Assembly: GCF_003073045.1 (NCBI RefSeq)
Contig: NC_037594.1
Coordinates: 34,172,338-34,236,337, forward strand
Reading direction: 5' to 3'
Length of the DNA: 64,000 nt
Source: Pomacea canaliculata
Taxonomy: Eukaryota > Mollusca > Gastropoda > Architaenioglossa > Ampullariidae
Shown here: piece after piece, positions 26,056 through 38,300 of the stretch
How positions within the stretch are numbered: the first letter of the stretch is position 1
Layout of the letters: each line of letters begins with the position of its first letter
Translations under genes and position numbers: made by a program
Notes under the pieces: model-generated
Databases searched by the model: none
What the model saw: the letters and a program-made list of their open reading frames with translations, nothing else
Told to the model about the DNA's origin: nothing

Positions 26056-26301
26056 TTTCGAGTAAACATAAGCATTGGTGTAAAATCTGGATTAATAAAC
26101 AACACATTATTTTAAATAAAAATCTTTTTAATGTAATATTTTATGAAATAACAAATACAAAATAGCCAAACATTCAGATAATACAATAAATTTTTATAAA
26201 TCAAGATTTACTTAAAAGGACCATTACTTTCTTTCATTTTATTATCACTGACTATTTTTGATTGACAGGAAGTTTCGGTAGCAGACTATGTTTTCGTCAA
26301 G
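26056..26301. promoter_or_regulatory. Divergent intergenic region between NSMCE4A and CYP20A1
   Basis: Only 246 bp separate the two start codons, so the genes probably share or overlap promoters. The stretch is strongly AT-rich, with no TATA box at a useful distance or CpG cluster. On the plus side GATTGACAG at about 26261-26269 looks like a splice acceptor 32 bp before the CYP20A1 ATG. The CYP20A1 leader may thus begin in an upstream exon inside NSMCE4A. Confidence 0.5.
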
Positions 26302-29300
26302 ATGTTAGATTTTGTGATTTTTGCCGTTACTTTCGTCGTCATCCTTTTCATATTAGTGATATGGCTTTATCCGGTATGTCATTGAGCATCGTGGTTTTAA
26401 AATTTTTAACTGGAATGATTTGGATAAGCTGTACACAAGTTTTTGTTACCATGCTGACGTGTTCTTTTTCTCAAGAAAGTACAAGAATATCAAAGATGGT
26501 GTATAAAACTAAGCAAATACATGTTCACTGTCAGCCCCTGTAAGATATTTTCATAAATAGTTTAAAGTGACATTTATAATTAAAATCAAGTATCTAAGGC
26601 ATTAATAGAGCAAGACAAACATTGGAATAGTGATTCGGAGCTGACAGCTATAACTGTTATTATTTGTGCTCGTTCTTTACATTCTCTTGAAGAGGAGCAG
26701 ATTATGAATGAATTAGATTACATATACTTTCAAAAGATCCCAAGTCACTGACTATTTATTAACAGCTATGATATCTTATATTTTACAGACATCCAGAAAG
26801 GTAACAACAGTTCCTGGTCTGGAACCATCAAATAAAGAGTAAGCAGTAACTTTTTCAGTTTATATATATTTTAAAGGAGCTACTGCATAGTTTTTATTTG
26901 GATAATTTGGTTATTTAAACTGAAGTCAAAAACTAATGAGTTAGGCAATCCATTTTGGGAAGAACATAACCCACTCACTCGTCTAGTACAACTATAAGAC
27001 TTCACCTTTTATTATGTCAGCATGTACAACAGGTATGATATAACCTCTGTTTAAAGCTCTGCACTTGATATTAAGAATAACAGTGAAAAATATCACAGAT
27101 AGCTATGATGGTTTAGTTGAGCTTAAACATAGCATTGATTGGAAAGAGCCACCTTACAAAATACCAGCACAAACCAAGACGATTTAAGTGTATCTTATTT
27201 AAAGTCATTGGTGAGATTCCATCACTTTGAGGTTGGGAAGGGAAAGGTTGCTTAGCCTTTAGCTTGTTCACACTTGTTTCTAGTTCATTATTCAACTATT
27301 TAATATGGATTTTATTTGTTCATATGACTTTGGATAAAAACAAATTGCATGTTTATGTAACTTTCATCACACATTTAGCCTCAAGGGTATTGCGAGTTAC
27401 CAAATATTTTGGGTATGTAAGTAAAAATAGAAAATGTTCTTTTCTGATGGGGTGAAAAAATAACTTGTCAATTTTATTTTATTTACAATTCAGTGATGGT
27501 AATCTCAGTGACATAACACGCGCTGGAAGTCTGCATATGTTCCTGATTGACCTACATAAACAGTTTGGCCCAATAGCTTCCTTCTGGATGGGAGAGCAGC
27601 TTGTTGTTAGTATTGCTTCTCCTGAGTTGTTCAAGCAGCAAATGAGTGTGTTTGATCGGCCAGGTCAGCTCCATGTTTTAACATTTTCCACAGGCAGCTT
27701 AGTCTAAATGCTTAGTTTTGCTAGTATTATTACATTGGGCTTGAATAGACATGATTTGTGTGCGTTGGTACATGCATGTCTGTGTATGTGCATCTAAATA
27801 CCAAATATGCATCAACTGTTCCTAAAATTTGCATGATTTTTCAGCAAGATTTCACTTGCTTTGTTAATCTCCCTTTGTTAACACATTTTTCCATTTTAAA
27901 TTGTTATCATCATAGTATTTTAACACAGGTACTAGGTTATTTTTGCTTTCAGACTCAATTTTTCTAACTTTAATGTACACTTTTGTGAATGTAATCTTAT
28001 TTCACTCTGTGGCAATACTGGTATTTTATTTATTGGTTATCCTGGATAAAATGCTTTAAAAATAATGACTTTTGTTATACCTTAACTGTTGAAAGCATTT
28101 GTTTTATTCTGAAAACTTTCTGAATTTCAGACCAGATGATATAAAAAAAACTTTTTTTGCAGGTGACCTATTTCAGATTATAGCACCTTTGTGTGGTCCT
28201 ACCAGCATCCAATTTTTGAATGGTGCTGAAGGGCGTGGACGTAGACAGCTGTATGATAAAAGCTTCCTCCATGAAAATCTACATGTTTACACAGAAGGAC
28301 TCCAGAAGGTACATCCAGAAATGTCTAATGTGGAGTTAATAATCTGATTTGCCCCATTTGTTTTTAAAATGTATTTGCATGTCTGATCACCCATCCTTTG
28401 AGCAATTTTGTCCTTTGTCTCCTCTGTGTAAATAATCACTACCTAGAATTATTTGTCCCTATGCCATACCAAAATTTGACATGCTGAATTTTAATACCCA
28501 GGCGAATCTGACTTCTTATGATCCCTTTCGCCACCTGGACAAGCTTATGTATGGGAATATTTGTGTTGTAGCCATTCAGAATATATATTCTTTTGGATTA
28601 AGAAAGATAATTTTTTTTTTTGTTAGCATTTTGAAAATCAAAGGATAGCTTTATCATCAGGTGCTTACAAGTACCCTTAAACCAACATTTTATTTTCTGA
28701 AAATGGTTTAAAATTACTATTTCTTTGATAAAGATACAAGTCTTTTGTTTTTTCTTTAGTTGTCATATGGGTGTTGGTATGTATGTGACAGATTTCTAAA
28801 GAGATGGTGACCAAGTGGGGCTCTTTAGTGAAGGAGGAGCACATTCCCCTACAACAGTACATGAAGGCATTTGCAACGAAGGTGGTGCTACAGTGTACTT
28901 TAGGGGCATTTTTCCTTGATGACAAAGAGGTCTTTAACTTCAAGCAGCACTTTGACAAGGTCTTCAGAATCTTTTTTCATGGGTATAATGTATTAACAAC
29001 GAAAGTTTTTTTTTTAAGAGATAGTGCACAGATGCATGATTTAGACAAGCAAAAGTGTAAGAACCATACACAATAGGTGAAATATAATTTATTTTAGGAC
29101 CTATCTCTCATTTATATTTTAGTTATGCTTCTTTTCAGAAGGCAGAACAGGTTTCATAACTGAATAGCTATTCATTTTTTTGTACATCTGTGTGTGTGTG
29201 TTGGTACAGCTTATTTAAAAGAATTATTGAATTCTTGTCTTCATCAGTTTCTGAAGTAATACATGAAAATATGATAAAAATAAAAGCTAATATTTTGTAG

Positions 29301-32300
29301 GCATGGTCTGAGCTGGAGCATCGTTTGCAAGACCCATCCATCCCACCTGAAGACAGTCCCAGAGGAAAGGCATTCAGAGAGGGTAATGATGATGACACTA
29401 TAATGAGATCTCGCAGTATCCTCCAGTTTCCTCGCAGCATCCTCGCGAGATCTCGCAGCATCCCCGAGTTTCCTAGCGAGATCTCGCAGAATCCTCCAGT
29501 TTCCTCTCAGAATCCTCGCGAGATCTCGCAGCATCCCCGCGTTTCCTCGCGAGATCTCGCAGAATCCTCCAGTTTCCTCGCAAGATCTCGCAGCACCCTC
29601 GCGAGATCTCGCAGAATCCTCGCAGCATTCTCGCGAGATCTCGCAGAATCCTCACAGCATCCTCGCATTTCCTCGCAAGATCGAGCAGAATCCTCCAGTT
29701 TCCTCGCAGAATCCTTGCGAGATCTCACAGCATCCTCCAGTCTCGTAGCATCCCCGAGTTTCCTAGGGAGATCCCGCAGAATCCTCCAGTTTCCTCTCAG
29801 AATCCTCGCGAGATCTCGCAGAATCCTCGCGAGATCTCGCAGCATCCTCGCGAGATCTCGCAGCATCCTCGCAAGATCTCGCAGCATCCCCGTGTTTCCT
29901 CGCGAGATCTCACAGCATCCTCCAGTTTCCTCGCAGCATCCTCGCGTTTCCTCGCGAGATCTCGCAGCATCCTCGTGAGATCTCGCAGCAGCCTCGCGTT
30001 TCCTCGCAAGATCAAGCAGAATCCTCCAGTTTCCTCGCGAGATCTCGCAGCAGCCTCGCGAGATCTTGCAGAATATGACCTCATCAAGATGGCCGCCCCA
30101 ACAGTGACTTCCGGCAAGATGGCCGGCCTATGCGACTTCCGGCGGCTGTGACGTCACGGCTCCCCAAAACCCAAATGAGGGGTGAAACGCAGCACCCTCA
30201 CGTTTCCTCGCACAATCCTCGCAAGATCTCGCAGAATCCTTGCGATATCTCTCAGCATCCCCGCAGCATCCTCGCGAGATCTCGCAGCTTCCTCGCAAGA
30301 TCTCGCAGCATCCCCGCAGCCTCCTTTTCTCGCTCTTCTCGCTTTTCTCGCTGTTCTCGCTCTTCTCGCTTTTCTCGCTGTTCTCGCTCTTCTCGCTGTT
30401 CTCGCTTTTCTCGCTGTTCTCGCTCTTCTCGCTCTTCTCGCACTCCTCGCAAGATCTCGCAGCATCCTCGCAGAATCCTCGCAGCATCCTCGCGTTTCCT
30501 CGCGAGATCTCGCAGCATCCTCGCGTTTCCTCGCAAGATCTCGCAGCAGCCTCGCGAGATCTCGCAGAATATGACCTCATCAAGATGGCCGCCCCCACAT
30601 CCGGCAAGATGGCCGGCCTATGCGACTTCCGGCGGCTGTGACGTCACGGTTCCCCAAAATGAGGGGTGAAACGCAGCATCCTCACGTTTCCTCGCAGAAT
30701 CCTCGCGGGATCTTGCAGCATCCCCGCTTTTCCTCACGAGATCTCGCAGCATCCTCGCGAGATCTCGACGCATCCCCGAGTTTCCTAGCGAGATCTCGCA
30801 GAATCCTCCAGTTTCCTCGCGAGATCTCGCAGCATCCTCGCGGGATCTTGCAGCATCCCCGCCTTTCCTCGCGAGATCTCGCAGCATCCCCGCGTTTCCT
30901 CGCGAGATCTCGCAGCATCCTCGCGAGAGCTCGCAGCATCCTCGCAGAATCCTCTCGAGATCTCGCAGCATCCTCGCGAGATCTCGCAGAATCCTCGCGA
31001 GATCTCTCAGCATCCCCGCAGCATCCTCGCGAGATCTCGCAGCTTCCTCACAAGATCTCGCAGCATCCCCGCAGCATCCTTTTCTCGATCTCGCTCTTCT
31101 CGCTGTTCTCGCTCTTCTTGCTGTTCTCGCTGTTCTCGCTGTTCTCGCTCTTCTCGCTTTTCTCGCTCTTCTCGCTCTTCTCGCTTTTCTCGCTCTTCTC
31201 GCTCTTCTTGCTGTTCTCGCTCTTCTCGCTTTTCTCGCTCTTCTCGCACTCCTCGCACTCCTCGCGAGATCTCGCAGCATCCTCGCAAGATCTCGCAGAA
31301 TCCTCGCAGCATCCTCGCAGCATCCTCGCGTTTCCTCGCGAGATCTCGCAGCATCCTCGCGTTTCCTTTCGAGATCTCGCAGCAGCCTAGCGAGATCTCG
31401 CAGAATATGACCTCATCAAGATGGCCGCCCCCACATCCGGCAAGATGGCCGGCCTATGCGACTTCCTCGCGAGATCTCGCAGAATCCTCGCGAGATCTCG
31501 CAGCATCCTCGCGGGAACTTGCAGCATCCCCGCTTTTCCTCGCGAGATCTCGCAGCATCCTCGCGAGATCTCGACGCATCCCCGAGTTTCCTAGTGAGAT
31601 CTCGCAGAATCCTCCAGTTTCCTCGCGAGATCTCGCAGCATCCTCGCGGGATCTTGCAGCATCCCCGCCTTTCCTCGCGAGATCTCGCAGCATCCCCGCG
31701 TTTCCTCGTGAGATCTCGCAGAATCCTCCAGTTTCCTCGCGAGATCTCGCAGTTTCCTCGCGAGATCTCTCAGCATCCCCGCAGCATCCTCGCGAGATCT
31801 CGCAGCATCCCCGCAGCATCCTTTTCTCGCTCTTCTCGCTCTTCTCGCTGTTCTCGCTCTTCTCGCTTTTCTCGCTGTTCTCGTTCTTCTCGCTGTTCCC
31901 GCTCTTCTCGCTTTTCTCGCTGTTCTCGCTCTTCTCGTTCTTCTCGCTGTTCTCGCTCTTCTCGCTGTTCTCGCTCTTCTCGCTTTTCTCGCGAGGGATC
32001 TCTTCTCGCAGCATCCTCCAGTTTCCTCGCAGCATCCTCGCGTTTCCTCGCGAGATCTCGCAGCATACTCGCGAGATCTTGCACCATCCTCGCAGAATTC
32101 TCGCGAGGTCTCGCAGTGTCCTCGCGAGATCTCGCAGCATCATTGCAGGATCTCGCAGCATCCTCGAAGAATCCTCACGAGATCTTGCAGCGTCCTCGCG
32201 AGAGCTCGCAGCATCCTCGCAGAATCCTCTCGAGATCTCGCAGCATCCTCGCGAGATCTCGCAGAATCCTCGCGAGATCTCTCAGCATCCCCGCAGCATC

Positions 32301-35300
32301 CTCGCGAGATCTCGCAGCTTCCTCACAAGATCTCGCAGCATCCCCGCAGCATCCTTTTCTCGATCTCGCTCTTCTCGCTGTTCTCGCTCTTCTCGCTTTT
32401 CTCGCTGTTCTCGCTGTTCTCGCTTTTCTCGCTCTTCTCGCTTTTCTCGCTCTTCTCGCTCTTCTCGCTTTTCTCGCTCTTCTCGCTTTTCTCGCTCTTC
32501 TCGCTCTTCTCGCACTCCTTGCGAGATCTCACAGCATCCTCGCGAGATCTCCCAGAATCCTCGCAGCATCCCTGCGTTTCCTCGCGAGATCTCGCAGCAG
32601 CATCGCGAGATCTCGCAAAATCCTCGCAGCATCCTCGTGAGATCTCGCAGAATCCTCGCGTTTTCCTCGCGAGATCTCGCAGCAGCCTCGCTAGATCTCA
32701 CAGCGGCCTCTCGAGATCTCGCAGAATATGACCTCATCAAGATGGCCGCCCCCAGATCCGGCAAGATGGCCGGCCTATGCGACTTCCGGCGGCTGTGACG
32801 TCACGGCTCCCCAAAATGGCTACCCAAATGAGGGGTGAAACGCAGCATCCTCACGTTTCCTCACAGAATCCTCGCGAGATCTGGCAGCATCCTCGTGGGA
32901 TCTCGTAGCATCCCCGCGTTTCCTCGCGAGATCTCGCAGCATCCTCGCGAGATCTCGCAGCATCCCCGAGTTTCCTAGCGAGATCTCGCAGAATCCTCCA
33001 GTTTCCTCGCAAAATCCTCGCGATGATCTCGCAGCATCCTCGCGAGATCTCTCAGCATCCTCGCGGGATCTCGCAGCATCCCCGTGTTTCCTCACGAGAT
33101 CTCACAGCATCCTCCAGTTTCCTCGCAGCATCCTCGCAGTGTCCTCGCGAGATCTCGCAGAACCCTTGCGAGATCTCGCAGCACCCTCGCGAGATCTCGC
33201 AGCACCCTCGCGAGATCTCGCAGAATCCTCCAGTTTCCTCGCAAGATCTCGAAGCATCCTCGCGGGATCTCGCAGCATCCCTGCGTTTCCTCGCAAGAAC
33301 TCGCAGCAGCCTCGCGAGATCTCGCAGAATCCTCGCAGCATCCTCGCTATCCTCCTACCCAAATGAGGGGTGAAACGCAGCACCCTCACGTTTCCTCGCG
33401 AGATCTCGCAGAATCCTCGCAGAATCCTTGCGCGATCTTGCAGCATCCTCGCGGGATCTCGCAGCATCCCAGCGTTTCCTCGCGAGATCTCACAGCATCC
33501 TCTAGTTTTCTCGCAGCATCCTCGCGAGATCTCGCAGCATCCCCGCGTTTCCTCGCGAGATCTCGCAGCAGCCTCCAGATCTAGCAGAATCCTCGCAGCA
33601 TCCTCGCGAGATCTCGCAGAATCATCGCAGCATCCCCGCGTTTCCTCACAAATTCTTGCAGAATCCTCGCAGAATCTGCGCGAGATCTCGCAGCATCCCC
33701 GCATTTCCTCTTGAGATCTCGCAGAATCCTCCAGTTTCCTCGCGAGATCTCGCAGAATCCTCGCAAGATCTTGCAGCATCCTCGCAAGATCTCGCAGCAT
33801 CCCCGCGATTCCTCGCGAGATCTCGCAGAATCCTCGCGAGATCTCTTAGAATCCTCGCGAGATCTCGAAGCATCCTCGCGAGATCTCGCAGAATATGACC
33901 TCATCAAGATGGCCGCCCCAACAGTGACTTCCGGCAAGATGGCCGGCCTATGCGACTTCCGGGGGCTGTGACGTCACGGCTCCCCGAAACGGCTACCCAA
34001 ATGAGGGGTGAAACGCAGCACCCTCACGTTTCCTCGCGAGATCCCGCAGAATCCTCGCAGAATCCTCGTGAGATCTCGCAGCATCCTCGCGTTTGCTCAC
34101 GCAGATCTCGCAGCATCCTCTAGTTTTCTCGCAGCATCCTCGCGAGATCTCGCAGCATCCCTGCGTTTCCTCGCGAGATCTCGCAGAATCCTCGCAGAAT
34201 CCTTGCGAGATCTCGCAGCATCCTCGCGTTTCCTCGCGAGATCTCACAGCATCCTCCAGTTTCTCGCAGCATTTCCTCGCGAGATCTCGCAGCATCCTCC
34301 AGTTTCTCGCAGCATCCTCGCGAGATCTCGTAGAATCCTCGCGAGATCTCGCAGAATCCTCGCGAGATCTTGCAGAATCCTGCGAGATCTCGAAGCATCC
34401 CTGCGTTTCCTCGCGAGATCTCGCAGAATCCTCGCAGAATCCTCGCGAGATCTCGCAGAATCCTTGCAAGATCTCGCAGCATCCTCGTGGATCTCGCAGC
34501 ATCCCCGTGTTTCCTCGCGAGATCTCGCAGAATCCTCGCGACTCGCAGAATCCTCGCGAGATCTCGCAGCAGCCTCGCGAGATCTCGCAGAATATGACCT
34601 CATTTCCAAATGAGCACCCTCATGTTTCCTCGCGAGATCTCCAGTTTCCTCTCAAGATCTTGCAGCAGCCTCGCGAGATCTCGCAGCAGCCTCGCGAGAT
34701 CTCGCAGAATATGACCTCATCAAGATGGCCGCCCCAACAGTGACTTCCGGCAAGTTGTCCGGCCTATGCGACTTCCGGCGGCTGTGACGTCACGCTCCCC
34801 AAAACGGCTACCCAAATGAGGGGTGAAACGCAGCACACTCACGTTTCCTCGCGAGATCTCGCAGAATCCTCGCCGAATCCTAGCGAGATCTCCAGCATCC
34901 CCGCGTTTCCTCGCGAGATCTCGCAGAATCCTCGCTAGATCTCGCAGCATCCTCGCGAGATCTCACAGAATCCTTGCAAGATCTCGCAGCATCCCCACAT
35001 TTCCTCGTGAGATCTCGCAGAATCCTCCAGTTTCCTCGCGAGATCTCGCAGCACCCTCGCGAAATCTCGCAGAATCTCCGAGATCTCACAGCATCCTCCA
35101 GTTTCCTCGCAGCATCCTCGCGAGATCTCGCAGCATCCCCGCGTTTCCTCGCGAGATCTCGCAGAATCCTCGCAGAATCCTCTCGAGATCTCGCAGAATC
35201 CTCGTGAGATCTCGAAGCATCCTCGCGGGATCTCACAGCATCCCTGCGTTTCCTCACGAGATCTCGCAGCAGCCTCGCGAGATCTCGCAGAGTCTCGCAG

Positions 35301-38300
35301 CATCCTCGCATTTCCTCGTGAGATCTTGCAGCATCCTCGCAAGATCGAGCAGAATCCTCCAGTTTCCTAGCGAGATCTTGCAGCAGCCTCGCGAGATCTC
35401 GCAGAATATGACCTCATCAAGATGGCCGCCCCCACATCCGGCAAGATGGCCGGCCTATGCGACTTCCGGCGGCTGTGACGTCACGGCTCCCCAAAACGGC
35501 TACCCAAATGAGGGGTGAAACGCGAGATCTTGCAGCATCCTCACGAGATCTCGCAGAATCCTCGCGAGATCTCGCAGCATCCTCGCGGGATCTCGCAGAA
35601 ATTGGGAAATTCCCACTTCGACGGATCTTGCGAGATCTTGCAACGAGACCTCGCGCGATCTCGCACAAGATTTTTTGCAGTTGTCTCAAATTGTGTAATT
35701 CGTTTTAGCATACTTGCATGCATTCAGCTCTAAGTTATTTATCAGGTGAGGAAGATATTTTTGGTAGGCTGGATTTACAAATATAATGCAGGCATATAGA
35801 GCTCTGTGTTATTTTGGTAAGCCATTACTGTGATATCTCAAAATTTGGAATTGTTGTGTGCTGAAGAGAGAGAAGGTAGTGGAAGATTGGGGATGGCGGG
35901 GGAAGATAAAAGGCTAATGTAGAGATCGGCAACAGATGCTGGTCTAACAGAAAGTACATCAGCAAAAACTTAAAGCATGACCCCGAAAATCAGGATGCAA
36001 AGGTTTAGGTCAAAGACATAAGTAGCATAGATACTGGCTGATGGGAAATTGTAGAGAAGAGTGAGAGTGCATTGAAAGTTTGTAATTATGGTCTTGAATG
36101 ATTATTTGATCATCAGCACTGAAAGGTCTTCAAGGAATTATCAAAAAAGCACTGCAGCACAGGGAGAAAAATCGACTTGCCAGCAAAGAATCTCTAATTG
36201 TGGACCATATTTTATCTGTCCACAAAGACGAGGATGCTCAGACATCAGACTGCTTGTCCTATCTTGTTTATGGTATCCCAGCAGCTGGCAGTTGTAAGTC
36301 TTCACTATTTCAACTGCTAAAACCTTACATAGTGCTACCGAGATAAATGTTAAAGCTATGTTTGACATTGTACCAGTACTTGCCTTTTGAGGTCATCTTT
36401 TGAATAGCCATATACTTTTATAGATATATCTACTCATAACCCTAATCATATTTTTAATTACCAGCTCTGTGTATCCAGTCAGTGCTATAAAGGTGCTATG
36501 AAATACCAGATTTTGTAGTCCTGGTACATTGTTGTATCAAGTTTACTCCGATTAGCTAGCTTTATTAACTGGGCTTAGCTGTTTATATTAGATGTTATTT
36601 CCCATATTCTGAACAAACCACTTTCATTTGCAAAGTCCAAGCCTTTAAACATCAACATATCTGTGGAAAGAAATAGACCAACTCCATGTACCAGTTTAGA
36701 ACTGTGTTTCACATTTTTTCTCAGATGCATGGCAGTGGCTCTGGGGAACTGAGCGTATGGGTGGAGGTTACACATCAAAGTCTGTACTCTAACCTGACCA
36801 CCCACACTAATATAGACAGAGGATGATAATAATCACAACATTGGCTACAGTTAAAGTAACACCCTACACAGCTCATGAGCCACCACCCCTGCTCTTCCCT
36901 GCTCCACAAGACATATATAATACTTGAGTCAAGAAAAATGGAGTTTATTATAGAACAGACAGATTAAGCACAATATTTATACATTTAAACTGGCTTTTGT
37001 AAGGGTGTCCCAATACCATGAGCTATTCATACTTCCAGAAGCTACACAGTGCTGCCATCTCTTGTTAGATCACCCATCCACTCTCACGCACAGATCCACA
37101 TGCATGCATACACGCACGCACAAAGCAACATCCACTTAACTCTAAGGGTTACCACCACCCTTGCATTGCTGCTCTCCTATTTTATACGTGACATTGATCC
37201 TAAACTTGTGGCAATTCTTCCAAAATAGTTGGTGCCATACAGTTGACAAGCCCTGGTCCTCAGGCAGAAACAGCAAGTTTAGAGTAGACAGTAGACAGTC
37301 ACCACACACCGGTGAACTCGCCTACTGACTGTACACCTTGTACACATCGTCACTCAATCTTCCAAGACAGTGATTACTGCTTAACTGAATTGTAGCTGCA
37401 GCACCCAGTACTAAGTGCCAAAGTGTGCAAAGCTACTAATTGTCACTGAACAAATACTACTCGGATGGGTCAGATTTTCCTGACTAGTATTTTGAAATAT
37501 TCGCAAACATCCAGATTTTCTTTTTTTCTTTGTGAATAGGGAACTTTTCCAGCAGACTTTGCCATTGAACTCCTACCTCTCACAGGTAGCTGAAGTCCTG
37601 TTCTACCTCCATACTCGACAGGATAAACTCTAATATGGCTTAGAAACATACTCCCAATCTTCCATTGGTTGTAGCTTTGACGACATAGTCTTTTTTAAGG
37701 GTAAAAAAGAATTTGACCTATTTATGTACATGGGGTTAGCCGATGGCCAACATGTGGGATCTCAGTTCTCATTAAATGAAAGCAATAATTTATTTAGATT
37801 TTGAAAATTAAAAGCTGATAATGAACAGTGCGTTAGCAAGTGACTGAAAAAACATTTTGCATTTCTCTTGTAGCCTGTCGAGCCTCCGATCAGCTTTCTC
37901 TAAGTAGTCTTTATTTTTTTCCATTTTCATCATGCGCAGTTTAGTGTCGAAAGATATGCAATTCTCATGTCTTTATTAATTCATAATACTTTGTTGTTTG
38001 TGTAGTGCTGACTTGGTGCCTCTACTTTCTTGCAAGCCATCCAACCATTCAAGATAAGCTAAAGCAGGAACTCAGTGGTGCTGGTGATTTCTCTCCCAAA
38101 AGTTTGGAAAAGCTCAGGTATGAGCAGGTATCAGTATTAGATGTCTTTCTATGATATAAAAGGATTATTAGTACTTGTGTAAGTTATATGTATCACTTTT
38201 TACTTGATGTTTTAAGAGAAATATTGGTAAATGTCATATCTTGATGTTAATCAAGAGCATATTACTACCTTCTGTGATATGCTCTAGTGTAATTGTCGAA

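Larger units (their letters stand above)
29404..35662. repeat. 6.3-kb CpG-rich satellite in CYP20A1 intron 6 (CTCGCGAG / GCGAGATCTCGC monomers)
   Basis: The basic 21-bp unit is a 10-mer CTCGCGAGAT followed by an 11-mer CTCGCAGAATC or CTCGCAGCATC. It alternates with related 10-11-mers (CTCGCGTTTC, CTCCAGTTTC, CTCGCAGCATC). Each full unit contains the perfect palindromes CTCGCGAG and GCGAGATCTCGC. By eye there are well over a hundred copies. Two other sequence types are embedded: blocks of a 9-bp TTCTCGCTN repeat, and nine full or partial promoter-motif blocks. The array starts about 20 bp after the exon 6 donor and decays at about 35523-35690 into diverged CGCGATCTCGC-like units. Long open frames occur in all six frames because the 21-mer has no stop in any of them. 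They are a by-product of the repeat, not genes. Confidence 0.95.

Noticed and set aside
28130-28162. Alternative CYP20A1 exon 4 acceptor at TTTCAG|ACCAG
   Set aside because: In the phase fixed by exon 3 it runs into a stop at once; the acceptor at 28162 keeps the frame and the family sequence.
31407-32798. 463-codon open frame, the longest in the window, and many similar frames at 29325-35733
   Set aside because: They arise because the 21-bp and 9-bp satellite units lack stops in every frame. Composition is pure repeat, overlapping frames are equally open, and no domain is present.
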